Under the pieces are notes generated by a model, which was given only the letters and a program-made list of their open reading frames with translations, was not told the DNA's origin and ran no database searches. From positions 1 to 43,264 of the forward strand of contig CALXCO010000019.1 of assembly GCA_944386805.1 (NCBI GenBank): a stretch of DNA of 43,264 nucleotides, read 5' to 3'. Below are positions 15,712 to 23,393 of this stretch, one piece after another (position 1 is the stretch's first letter; every line of letters starts with the position of its first letter). The position numbers were made by a program, and so were the translations under genes. Origin of the DNA: an uncultured Clostridia bacterium (GTDB lineage Bacteria > Bacillota > Clostridia > Oscillospirales > Ruminococcaceae).

Positions 15712-15746
15712 TTGTACATGAAAACAGTTTAGAAAAAATATGATAA

Positions 15747-15780
15747 TAAAAACAGCCGGACGACTGAACCGTCCGGCTGT
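15747..15780. terminator. Bidirectional terminator, strong for rubrerythrin
   Basis: ACAGCCGGAC and GTCCGGCTGT form a perfect 10-bp stem. On the minus strand it is followed by TTTTT; on the plus strand by GATTTT. Confidence 0.8.
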
Positions 15781-15799
15781 GATTTTAAGTGGAATAATA

Positions 15800-16339
15800 T
15801 TAATAGTTTTCTGCACGAATCTGGAAATAAGCCTGCGGATGCTGGCATACCGGGCAGATTTCGGGAGCCTTTTTGCCAATGACGATATGGCCGCAGTTGG
15901 AGCACTGCCAGATCATGTCTTCATCACGGGAGAAGACCAGACCGCCTTCAATATTGGCGAGCAGTTTGCGGTAACGTTCTTCGTGCTCTTTTTCGATCTT
16001 GCCGACCATTTTGAACAGAGCGGCAATCTGGGTAAAGCCTTCTTCTTCGGCTTCTTTAGCCATCCGGTCGTACATATCGGTCCATTCGTAGTTTTCACCG
16101 GCAGCAGCGTCTGCAAGGTTTACTTCAGTGGACTGGATGCCGTCATGCAGCAGCTTGAACCAGATTTTTGCATGTTCCTTTTCGTTGTTAGCGGTTTCCT
16201 CGAAAAGGTTGGCAATCTGGACATAGCCGTCTTTTTTAGCCTTTGAAGCGTAATAGGTGTATTTGGTTCTTGCCTGGCATTCACCGGCGAAGGCTTCCAT
16301 CAGGTTTTTTTCGGTTTTGCTGCCTTTGAGCTCTTTCAT
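15800..16339 (-). CDS. rbr: Rubrerythrin
   Basis: This is a cytoplasmic non-haem di-iron protein that reduces hydrogen peroxide in anaerobes. The ferritin-like helices (residues about 1-135) carry the Glu ligands in [21 protein letters not shown] and the second ExxxH pair [13 protein letters not shown]-terminal rubredoxin-like iron site follows (CSNCGHI and CPVCQHP). At 179 residues the length is typical. The ATG at 16339 has GGAGG 8 bases in front; the frame opens five codons earlier inside that site. It is divergent from the FTR-like/thioredoxin genes, with an extended -10 box (TGCTATAAT on the minus strand) near 16430. Together they look like an oxygen-defence region. Confidence 0.95.
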   Translation of the reverse strand: MKELKGSKTEKNLMEAFAGECQARTKYTYYASKAKKDGYVQIANLFEETANNEKEHAKIWFKLLHDGIQSTEVNLADAAAGENYEWTDMYDRMAKEAEEEGFTQIAALFKMVGKIEKEHEERYRKLLANIEGGLVFSRDEDMIWQCSNCGHIVIGKKAPEICPVCQHPQAYFQIRAENY

Positions 16340-16523
16340 AATAAATTCCTCCATACTGTAGTTTGCCTGTGCGACAGACGGATGTATACCGCACAGGCTT
16401 TTTATATTGTTGGTTTATCTGACGGGATTATTATAGCACAAAATAATTTTATATTCGGTGATTTTGTCACAGAAAAAAAGTTTTTTTCAGGGTATACTGT
16501 AGCTACAGAAAGGGGGAAGCCAA

Positions 16524-16724
16524 ATGGCAGTCAGATTGAATCAGGATGCTGAAGTTGTCAGAATCGTAAAAGAAGGTCTGGCACAAACTGGTGGTTACTG
16601 TCCCTGCCGCCTGCAGCGGACGGAAGAAAATAAATGTATCTGCAAGGAGTTCCGCGAGCAGATGGCCGACCCGAATTTTGAAGGCTATTGCCACTGTTTA
16701 TTGTACTACAAATCTAAAGATTGA
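16524..16724 (+). CDS. Ferredoxin:thioredoxin reductase catalytic-chain-like protein
   Basis: The 66-residue product has six Cys in three pairs: CPC (26, 28), CIC (38, 40) and CHC (56, 58). The CPC/CxC/CHC signature is that of the 4Fe-4S/disulfide catalytic beta chain of FTR, which passes electrons from ferredoxin to thioredoxin one at a time. The spacing here (9 residues, then 15) differs from the plant/cyanobacterial pattern as I remember it (16, then 8), and the chain is shorter. No alpha chain is visible. The thioredoxin gene starts 21 bases downstream, which fits a ferredoxin-driven thioredoxin system. AAAGGGGGAAGCC precedes the ATG. Confidence 0.85.
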   Translation: MAVRLNQDAEVVRIVKEGLAQTGGYCPCRLQRTEENKCICKEFREQMADPNFEGYCHCLLYYKSKD

Positions 16725-16745
16725 ATTTGAGAAAGGAAGAGCATT

Positions 16746-17054
16746 ATGGCAGTTTTGCATGTTACCAAAGAGAATTTTGAAAAAGAAGTCCTCCAGTCGG
16801 ATAAAAAGGTCCTCGTTGATTTCTGGGCCAGCTGGTGCGGACCCTGCCGGATGGTTGGCCCCATCCTCGACGAGATCGCTGAGGAACAGGACGCTGTCAA
16901 GATCTGCAAGGTCAATGTCGATGAACAGCCTGAACTGGCACAGGCTTTCGGCGTGATGAGCATCCCGACCCTTTGCGTCATTGAAGGCGGCAAACTGGTC
17001 AATCAGGCAGTTGGTGCACGTCCCAAGGCGGATATCCTCGCACTGATCGGCTGA
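16746..17054 (+). CDS. trxA: Thioredoxin
   Basis: This cytoplasmic disulfide reductant has the active site FWASWCGPCRM (Cys 32 and 35 region), the cis-Pro turn SIPTL and a length of 102 residues, all typical. It follows the FTR-like gene by 21 bases with AAGGAAGAG as ribosome site, so both are very likely on one transcript. The FTR-like protein is its probable reductant (inference from order). No NADPH-thioredoxin reductase gene is seen in the window. A strong terminator at 17074-17107 ends the operon. Confidence 0.96.
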   Translation: MAVLHVTKENFEKEVLQSDKKVLVDFWASWCGPCRMVGPILDEIAEEQDAVKICKVNVDEQPELAQAFGVMSIPTLCVIEGGKLVNQAVGARPKADILALIG

Positions 17055-17073
17055 TTTTACCGAAAAGTAACAC

Positions 17074-17107
17074 AAGATCCCCCGTATCTTCGGATGCGGG
17101 GGATCTT
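17074..17107. terminator. Bidirectional terminator
   Basis: AAGATCCCCCG and CGGGGGATCTT form the stem with a short loop; TAACAC/GTGTTA pairing extends it and overlaps the stop codon of the convergent GNAT gene. Confidence 0.75.
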
Positions 17108-17112
17108 TGGTG

Positions 17113-17613
17113 TTACAGTTCTTTTTCCATCCAAACGACGGTATACAGCTTCCGTGAGGATTCAATGCCGGTTTTAATAAATCCGTTTTTGATCCAGAAA
17201 GCTTCGCTCTGCGGGTTGCCTTTCACATATCCCAGACGGACACGGCAAAAATTTTCTTTTTTCAGTGCTCTGAGAAGTGAGGAAACGATGGAGCTGCCAG
17301 TGCCTTTGCCCTGAAAAGCGCTATCCACCATAAAAAATCCAATGAATGCAGTCTCTCGGTCGGGATAGCCGTCGATTAAGTCGAGCACGGCCGCCAGCTT
17401 TTCTCCTTCAAAAAATCCGAGATAATACTTGTCTTCCGCTCCTTTGCCGGGTGGCAGAGCCTGCATGTCCCCAATGACTCCCTCCAGCGATGGAGCGGGC
17501 GGACAATGGGTAAAATACAGCGGGTTCCCTTCCCACAGCTTCAAAACCGCCGTGGCGTCGCTTTCTTGCAGCTCCCGTACCTCAAAGTGATCTGAAAATA
17601 AGGCAGTTTCCAT
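17113..17613 (-). CDS. GNAT-family N-acetyltransferase
   Basis: The protein has 166 residues and the acetyl-CoA loop motif QGKGTGSSIV (Q/RxxGxG/A) in the middle, followed by the helix SSLLRALKKENF and the ending NGFIKTGIE typical of GNAT beta strands 6-7. The substrate is unknown. It starts 7 bases after the stop of the frameshifted exported-protein gene, so it is probably translated from the same message; a rather distant GAGG is the only ribosome site seen. The gene is convergent with trxA. Confidence 0.8.
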   Translation of the reverse strand: METALFSDHFEVRELQESDATAVLKLWEGNPLYFTHCPPAPSLEGVIGDMQALPPGKGAEDKYYLGFFEGEKLAAVLDLIDGYPDRETAFIGFFMVDSAFQGKGTGSSIVSSLLRALKKENFCRVRLGYVKGNPQSEAFWIKNGFIKTGIESSRKLYTVVWMEKEL

Positions 17614-17620
17614 CAGTCTG

Positions 17621-18261
17621 TTATACCTCTTTTTCAGCTGCGGGACCCTTCGGGCCATCTTTAGGGCCGTCTTTGGGAGCAGACTTTCTGGCGGGCTTTT
17701 CACCTGGTTCAGGTGGTGCCGGTTTGTCGGCAGGTGCCGCCGGCTCTTCCTCAGACACCAGCAGCAGTGTTCCGTCATCGGTGTCGGCAGTTGCGGTCGT
17801 GCAGCGGAAATGCGCCAGCACATGGTCATCGGTTACCTTTTTGGTTCCGTCAGGCCCGGTTTCACATTCGACTGTCAGTGTCCCTTCCAAACCGGTCGTT
17901 AGATTGACAAACGCCATCTCTGCCGTTTCGTCTGGGTCGAGGTCAGGAAAGCGGCTGCTTTCCTCGACCGGAATGGTAATGACGTCACGTTTGAGGGTAC
18001 CGGTTATTTTTTGCCGAGAATGGTCACCTGAATCTCATCCTGATCGCTGCCCAGTCCTTTGGCATGATGGATATGCAAGACCGGCTGCTGTTCGACCGTT
18101 TCGGAGACAGCTGGCGGATTGGCTGCCGGGTCGCGTTCCGGCGGGAGCGGTGCTGCCAATGCGGCGGCAGTCAGCGTCCCGGACAGGACGGTGAGGATGA
18201 CAAGGGCGGCGAAGATCCGGCGGATGCCGGAAAGACGTTGACGGTTGTTTATTACATACAT
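17621..18261 (-). CDS. Exported proline-rich protein encoded in two frames (-1 frameshift)
   Basis: Two open frames overlap. Frame 1 (18261-18004) encodes 85 residues with an N-terminal membrane/signal segment (about 14-37) and ends LGKK-stop. Frame 2 continues without a stop from the same point, reading ITGTLKRDVITIPVEES, and runs to 17621, ending in a Pro/Lys/Glu-rich tail. A -1 shift at the A6 run (18007-18012) joins them into a 213-residue protein. Frame 2 has no good start of its own; the ATG at 17917 lacks a ribosome site. Either the shift is programmed, or one base has been lost in the cell or in the assembly. I do not recognise the domain. It lies 12 bases after the Crp/Fnr gene. Confidence 0.6.
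18004..18029 (-). other. Candidate programmed -1 frameshift signal
   Basis: On the minus strand AGGTGA (18024-18029), a perfect match to the 3' end of 16S rRNA, lies 11 bases before AAAAAA (18007-18012), which is followed at once by the frame-1 stop TAA (18004-18006). This is the same layout as the dnaX signal: a Shine-Dalgarno-like stimulator 10-14 bases ahead of an A run. Confidence 0.5.
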
Positions 18262-18273
18262 GAAACCGCAGGT

Positions 18274-18960
18274 TCAAATGTAATTTCTGCCGGCAAGGTT
18301 TTCCAGTTTTTTCCGGTCGAGCAGTTCAATTGTCCCCCGGCTCTGCCGGACGATGCCTTCCGAGGTAAAATACCGCAGCATCCGTGAGACGACCTCCCGT
18401 GCTGTTCCCATATACCGGGCAATCTGGTCATGGGTCATCTTCAGCTGAGGATGGCCGCTCTTGTCCATCTCGTCCAGTAAAAAAGACGCCAGCCGCCGGT
18501 CAAACCGCATAAACATGATTTGTTCCATCACCCAGATTGCGTCAGACAACCGTGCTGTCACTGCCCGCAGGGAGAAATTCTCGGCATAGATATTTTCGGA
18601 TGTAACGCTGGCGTAGGCTGAGCCGTCGATCACCAGCAGGTCGGTTTCTTCCTCGGCATCGATCATCACTTCCAGCGTGATCTGCCGCATCGCACAGGGT
18701 GCCGACAGAAGAACCACCTCGCCCGGATATGCCCGGAACAGCGTGATTTCGCGGCCTTCTTCCGACAGCAGGTATCCTCTGAGGCAGCCGCTCTGGATGA
18801 CCAGCACACCCGTGCAGCCACCGGTCCCATGGACATTTTCCCCCTTATCGCAGTGAAGGGGATGGGTTGCCGCACAAAGCGTCTGCTGCTGGGCAGGGGT
18901 CAGCTGCTCCCAAAAAGAAAAATACTGTTTGAAAAAAGCGGGGCACTGCTGTGATTGCAT
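18274..18960 (-). CDS. Crp/Fnr-family transcription regulator
   Basis: The 228-residue product has a cyclic-nucleotide-binding-type beta barrel (about 20-130), with GCLRGYLLSEEGREITLF, and a C-terminal winged helix (about 150-215) with MTHDQIARYMGTAREVVSRM, the Crp-type recognition helix. The N-terminal Cys cluster of oxygen-sensing Fnr is absent, so the effector is unknown. Many clostridial members with this domain order respond to redox or to small ligands. AAGGAG is 8 bases before the ATG. The gene lies between the esterase (32-base gap) and the exported-protein gene (12-base gap) on the same strand, so it may control its own operon. Confidence 0.9.
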   Translation of the reverse strand: MQSQQCPAFFKQYFSFWEQLTPAQQQTLCAATHPLHCDKGENVHGTGGCTGVLVIQSGCLRGYLLSEEGREITLFRAYPGEVVLLSAPCAMRQITLEVMIDAEEETDLLVIDGSAYASVTSENIYAENFSLRAVTARLSDAIWVMEQIMFMRFDRRLASFLLDEMDKSGHPQLKMTHDQIARYMGTAREVVSRMLRYFTSEGIVRQSRGTIELLDRKKLENLAGRNYI

Positions 18961-18992
18961 CGGAAAAACTCCTTGTCTTTAATGGATTGGCA

Positions 18993-19814
18993 TTAGTACG
19001 GATTGCCAGCGCTGTCGGTGTCCAAGCCGAAGAAGGTGAGCGCCTTCTGAATTGAATAATCCCAGAACCGCCACTCATGTTTGAAGCCGGGCGTCGTTTC
19101 AAAGGTTGCATCCAGCCCGATTTCTTTTGCATAGTTCATAAAGTCTTTAAACGTCGGGAAGAGCATGTCGTCTTCGCCGCAGGCAAAATACAGCCGGGGA
19201 AGTTCGCCGGTTTTAGCTTTTTCGGTGACAATCCGCCAGGTGTTTTCAGGTGAAGCGAGAAAATCGTCCATATCCTTATAGTTGGCGACCGATTTTTTCA
19301 TCCGTGCCCACATATTGGGTTCCTTTTCCGCCATCGTCTCAAAGTTGCAGGGAGAGGCCGACAGGATGGCTGCGGCTGCAAATTTTTCCGGGTGGTTGAA
19401 GGCATAGACACAGGTCCCTCTGCCGCCCATCGACAGACCGGCGATAAAGTTGTCCTCCCGTTTATCGGAAGCGGGGAACCAACCGTATACCAGCGGCATC
19501 AGCTCTTCAAACAGGAAATCATACATCGCATATCCGAGTCCGAAAATCGGCCAGTTTGCGTAGTTGGCGTTCATGCCGCTGGGGCAGACGACAATCAGGT
19601 CCTTTTCACAGGCGTACAGTTCAATATTGGATTTGCGCAGCCAGTCAGTGTGGTCGCCGAACGTTCCATGCAGCAGCCAGAGCACTTTATATTTTTTGCC
19701 GCTCCGGTAAAATTCGTTCGAATCGGTCTGCCAGGGTTTGTCCGGCAGGATGATTGTCACTTCGGTGTTGCCGCCGAGGTACTGGCTGGGAAAATTGAGG
19801 TTAACAAGAGCCAT
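18993..19814 (-). CDS. Alpha/beta-hydrolase esterase (esterase D / putative acetyl or feruloyl esterase family)
   Basis: The enzyme is a cytoplasmic serine esterase of 273 residues. WLLHGTFGDHTDW forms the oxyanion region, and GLSMGGRG carries the catalytic Ser (GxSxG). The catalytic His is probably in the late FKHEWRFWD, a usual ending for this family, and an Asp in FACGEDDMLF completes the triad. Related enzymes remove acetyl or aryl groups from sugars or act on small esters; the substrate here cannot be told. AAAGGACGATCA precedes the ATG. It is the first gene of a likely four-gene minus-strand operon (esterase, Crp/Fnr, exported protein, GNAT). Confidence 0.87.
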   Translation of the reverse strand: MALVNLNFPSQYLGGNTEVTIILPDKPWQTDSNEFYRSGKKYKVLWLLHGTFGDHTDWLRKSNIELYACEKDLIVVCPSGMNANYANWPIFGLGYAMYDFLFEELMPLVYGWFPASDKREDNFIAGLSMGGRGTCVYAFNHPEKFAAAAILSASPCNFETMAEKEPNMWARMKKSVANYKDMDDFLASPENTWRIVTEKAKTGELPRLYFACGEDDMLFPTFKDFMNYAKEIGLDATFETTPGFKHEWRFWDYSIQKALTFFGLDTDSAGNPY

Positions 19815-19992
19815 GATTGATCGTCCTTTCTGTTTATCTATCCGTGCATTCGCAGCCTGTCACGCCTGTATCCGGCGAACAGGTCGGGAATGGTTTCAGA
19901 CTGTACAATCTTTATTTTACCACAATTTTCCTGATCTGAACAGAGTTTTTGTGTAAAATTATCGATTCAAAACATTGCCCGCCTGTATTTTG

Positions 19993-20041
19993 ATAAAACA
20001 GCGGCCAGAAGCCGCAGGCTACAGCCTGCCATCTTCTGGCC
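19993..20041 (-). terminator. Terminator overlapping the end of the mocA-like gene
   Basis: GGCCAGAAG and CTTCTGGCC form the outer stem and GCAGGCT/AGCCTGC an inner one; on the minus strand TGTTTTATC follows. The stop codon (20019-20021) lies inside the hairpin, so the last codons also form its 5' arm. Confidence 0.75.
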
Positions 20042-20603
20042 GGTCGATATCCATCAGTTCACTTGCGTCCTCAGCTTCCACCCATTTGACAGCATCGGGA
20101 TGACAGTGCATGACCCTCTTGCCTCCACGGTCACCGGTCAGCGCCAGCAGTTCCGGGAAAAAGTCGCGGTGGAAGACGACCGGATTTCCTGCCCGGCCGT
20201 CTTTTGCAAGGCAGGCGATTTTTCCCGGCTTCCTTGCCTCAATCAGCCGCAGCAGCGACTGCGAGGTCAGTTCCGGCTGGTCTGCCACCATAAATACCGC
20301 ATATTCTGCGCCCAATTTTTGCGCCGCTTTGACTCCCAGCCGGATGGTATGGGACGCCCCCAGCAAAGGACAATCGTTGCGGACCGGGATGACGCCGGGT
20401 GTCTGTAACATCGGCAGATAGCCGCTGACCAGAATGACCGGCGTTCCGAGCTGTTTATTGGCCTGCATTGCGACGTCATATGCGTATTCCCAGAGCGGGC
20501 GGCCGCGATAGGGAATCAGCAGTTTGTTGCCGCCAAACCGTTTCCCAATCCCGGCCGCCATCAGGATGACGGCCGTATCGGCGGCCGTCATGTTACCGGA
20601 CAT
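20019..20603 (-). CDS. mocA: MobA/MocA-like nucleotidyltransferase (molybdenum cofactor cytidylyltransferase)
   Basis: The 194-residue protein is an NTP-transferase with the signature LMAAGIGKRFGGNKLL at the N-terminus, a middle VADQPELT (metal-binding Asp region) and GNPVVFHRDFFPEL, as in MocA. MocA attaches CMP to molybdopterin to make the MCD cofactor used by xanthine-dehydrogenase-type enzymes (family knowledge). It overlaps the end of the molybdenum subunit gene by 11 bases, so cofactor finishing and enzyme are made together. The first ATG (20603) has GGGAGAAAG in front; an alternative ATG at 20591 directly follows the upstream stop. Confidence 0.88.
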   Translation of the reverse strand: MSGNMTAADTAVILMAAGIGKRFGGNKLLIPYRGRPLWEYAYDVAMQANKQLGTPVILVSGYLPMLQTPGVIPVRNDCPLLGASHTIRLGVKAAQKLGAEYAVFMVADQPELTSQSLLRLIEARKPGKIACLAKDGRAGNPVVFHRDFFPELLALTGDRGGKRVMHCHPDAVKWVEAEDASELMDIDRPEDGRL

Positions 20604-22899
20604 TTTCTTTCTCCCGAAGCGCCGTCAGAATCTTTTCGGGTGTAATCGGCAGTTCCCGGAACCGGACGCCGATTGCATTTTCCACTGCGTTGGCGATGGC
20701 AGGGGAAGGGGTATTGATGACGACTTCGCCGATGGATTTAGCGCCGAATGGTCCCGTCGGCTCATAGCTGGGACAGAATTCGACACGGATTTTTCCAAAA
20801 TCTTCCTTGGTCGGCAGCCGGTACTGCATGAACGAGTTGGACATATCGCGTCCCTTTTCGTCATAAACAATATCCTCAATTGTCGCCATGCCGATTCCCT
20901 GCAAAATCCCGCCCTCTGCCTGAACACGGGCGAGGTTTTCGTTGACAACGGTGCCGCAGTCGACCGCTGCATCAAACTCGACGACCTTGATGGCGCCGGT
21001 TTCCGGGTCGATGTCGACTTCCGCTGCGCCGCACATCCACGGCGGCGGAGAGGTCGGCGAAAAATGAGAAGCGGTCGCTTCCAGCGGAGAGTTGCTGCCG
21101 CACTGGGCATGGTAGCTGATCTGATGCAGATCGACCGACTGGTCGGGCGAATCGCTGACAAATACCTTCTCACCGTCGAATTCTAGCGCGTCTGCCGGTT
21201 TGTCCAGCATCTCCGCCGCCGTCGCGATGATCTTGCCGATCAGTTCCTTGCAGCATTTGACGCAGGCCATGCCGGTGATATAGGTCGTCGACGAAGCATA
21301 GGAGCCGGAATCATACGGCGACAGGTCGGTGTCGGCGCTGAATACCGCAATATTCTCCAGCGGACAGTCGAGCATGTCGGCCGCCATCTGCGCCAGAATC
21401 GTATCGCACCCGGTGCCCATATCGGCGCATCCAAGCAGCATATTGTAGCCGCCGTCGTCCATCACCCGGATGGTGACGCTGCCCACGTCGACCCCGGAAA
21501 TACCGCTGCCCTGCATGTCCAGTGCAAGACCAACCCCGCGAATATGGCCGTTTTCCAGCACACGGCGAGGATATTTGTCCTTCCAGCCGATCATATCGGC
21601 TGCCTTTTCCAGACAGGCGTCCAGTTTGTTGCTCAGGCTGGTTTCGCCGTAATAGGCGGGCATCTTGTCTCCCTCACGGGTCATATTGCGCAGACGGAAG
21701 GCGACCGGGTCGTCGCCCATCTTTTTCACCAGTTCGTCGATTGCCGACTCGACCGCAAAAATGCCCTGGGTCGCGCCGTATCCACGGTATGCACCCGACG
21801 ACATCCGGTTGGTGTAGACAACATCATACGAAAAACGGTAAGCATCGGTCTGATAGAGCGGAATCGATTTGTGACCGGACAGACCGACGGTAGTCGGTCC
21901 ATGCTCGGCATATGCGCCAGAGTTGGACAGGGTATGCACCATCAGTACCTTCAGTTTGCCGTTTTTATCGGCACCGGCCCGCACCCGCAGTTCCATTTCA
22001 TGCCGTGGCGAGGAGGCAATCTGCGATTCATACCGGGTATACACCAGCTTGGACGGTTTGCCGGTCTTCCAGGTGACAAATGCCGGGTAGATTTCCGAGA
22101 CACTGGTCTGTTTTGCGCCAAAACCGCCGCCGATTCTCGGCTTGAGGACACGAATTTTAGATTTCGGGATGTCCAGCGCACCCGACAGAATTCTCCGCAG
22201 ATGGAAAACAATCTGGGTCGAGGAAACCACCATCAGCCGTCCGTATACGTCCTTCTGGCACCAGGTGCGGAAGGTCTCCATCATCGCCTGCTGGTTGGCC
22301 TTGGTGTGGTAGGTCTCGTCCACCTTGTAGGCACATGCTGCATAGACCGCCTCCGGGTCGCCTTCCTCCATGCAGCCACTTGCAACGAGGTTGCGCTTGT
22401 TGTCTGCGCCAACCTCGCACAGCACCTTCCAGTTCTCTTCCGGATGAACCAGCACCGGATTGTCCTTTGCTGTATGGAAGTCCAGCACTGCCGGCAATAT
22501 CTCATAGTCTACCTTGACCAGTTTGACTGCCTTGAGCGCTGCTTCTTCCGTTTCTGCTGCAATAATCGCGACCGGGTCGCCGACATGGCGGACCTCACGG
22601 TCGAGAATCAGCCGGTCATAGGCCGAAGGTTCCGGGTAGGTCTGACCGGCGAGGGTAAACCGTTTTTGAGGAACGTCCTCCCAGGTATAGACCGCTTCAA
22701 CGCCCGGCACCTTTTTGGCAATCACGGTATTGATCGAACGGATGCGGGCATGTGCATGGGGAGAGCGGAGCAGCTTGACGATCAGGCAGTTTTCCGGTGC
22801 AATATCATCGGTATAGACCGGCTGACCGGTCGTCAGTGCTTCCCAGTCTTTTTTGCGGATGCGTCCGCCGACCAGTTTGGTAGGTTTGGGACTGCTCAT
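20593..22899 (-). CDS. xdhA: Xanthine dehydrogenase family, molybdenum-binding subunit
   Basis: The 768-residue subunit has the N-terminal a/b-hammerhead domain (TGQPVYTDD onward) and the large molybdopterin domain with GGGFGAKQ. Near the C-terminus is GPFGAKSIGEVV, where the Glu is the catalytic base of molybdenum hydroxylases. It should hydroxylate a purine or another N-heterocycle together with the FAD and 2Fe-2S subunits upstream. Specificity cannot be assigned; xanthine or hypoxanthine is likely by family. The ATG overlaps the preceding stop (ATGA), as is usual in tightly coupled subunits. Nucleoside hydrolase in the same window would supply free purine bases, but it is 18 kb away. Confidence 0.92.
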   Translation of the reverse strand: MSSPKPTKLVGGRIRKKDWEALTTGQPVYTDDIAPENCLIVKLLRSPHAHARIRSINTVIAKKVPGVEAVYTWEDVPQKRFTLAGQTYPEPSAYDRLILDREVRHVGDPVAIIAAETEEAALKAVKLVKVDYEILPAVLDFHTAKDNPVLVHPEENWKVLCEVGADNKRNLVASGCMEEGDPEAVYAACAYKVDETYHTKANQQAMMETFRTWCQKDVYGRLMVVSSTQIVFHLRRILSGALDIPKSKIRVLKPRIGGGFGAKQTSVSEIYPAFVTWKTGKPSKLVYTRYESQIASSPRHEMELRVRAGADKNGKLKVLMVHTLSNSGAYAEHGPTTVGLSGHKSIPLYQTDAYRFSYDVVYTNRMSSGAYRGYGATQGIFAVESAIDELVKKMGDDPVAFRLRNMTREGDKMPAYYGETSLSNKLDACLEKAADMIGWKDKYPRRVLENGHIRGVGLALDMQGSGISGVDVGSVTIRVMDDGGYNMLLGCADMGTGCDTILAQMAADMLDCPLENIAVFSADTDLSPYDSGSYASSTTYITGMACVKCCKELIGKIIATAAEMLDKPADALEFDGEKVFVSDSPDQSVDLHQISYHAQCGSNSPLEATASHFSPTSPPPWMCGAAEVDIDPETGAIKVVEFDAAVDCGTVVNENLARVQAEGGILQGIGMATIEDIVYDEKGRDMSNSFMQYRLPTKEDFGKIRVEFCPSYEPTGPFGAKSIGEVVINTPSPAIANAVENAIGVRFRELPITPEKILTALREKENVR

Positions 22900-23393
22900 T
22901 TGGTCTCCTCCTTTCCTGCATCGCGCTCGGCGCGCTTTGCTGCAAAATAGTGGGTGACTGCCCGGATATGCGACTCATACCCCGAACAGCGGCAGAGGTT
23001 GCCCTCCAGATAATGCCGAATTTCCGCTTCGCTCGGATTCAGTTCAGGGAATGCTTTTTCCATCGACAGGATGTTCATAATCAGTCCAGGCGAGCAGAAA
23101 CCGCACTGTTCGCCGCCTTCATCGGCGAGATATCCGCCGATGATTCTTGCCTCGTCCTGTAATCCTTCCAGCGTCGTAATTCGATGACCGTCAGCTCTGA
23201 CCGCCAGCGTCGTGCAGGAGAGCACCGGCTTTTCGTCCAGCCATACCGTGCACAGCCCACAGGCCGATGTCTCACAGCCGCGTTTGACGCTCTTGCACCC
23301 CATCTCCCGCAGTGCTTCCAGCAAAAATAAGTCGCATGGGAATTCACGGGTGATTTTTTTCCCGTTCAGTGTAAACGTAACAGCCTTGTTCAT
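22896..23393 (-). CDS. xdhC: Xanthine dehydrogenase family, 2Fe-2S subunit
   Basis: This 165-residue subunit carries two 2Fe-2S clusters. The plant-ferredoxin-type N-terminal domain has CKSVKRGCETSACGLC and a later LSC; the all-helical C-terminal domain has QCGFCSPG and NLCRCSGY. It moves electrons from the molybdenum site to FAD. The ATG at 23393 has AAGGAGG in front and overlaps the stop of the FAD subunit gene (ATGA); seven further open codons upstream are ignored. Its own stop overlaps the start of the molybdenum subunit gene in the same way. Confidence 0.94.
   Translation of the reverse strand: MNKAVTFTLNGKKITREFPCDLFLLEALREMGCKSVKRGCETSACGLCTVWLDEKPVLSCTTLAVRADGHRITTLEGLQDEARIIGGYLADEGGEQCGFCSPGLIMNILSMEKAFPELNPSEAEIRHYLEGNLCRCSGYESHIRAVTHYFAAKRAERDAGKEETK

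Noticed and set aside
17621-17917. A separate 98-residue gene starting at ATG 17917
   Set aside because: There is no ribosome site, and the same frame continues upstream with protein-like sequence up to the frameshift site, so it is the second part of one gene.
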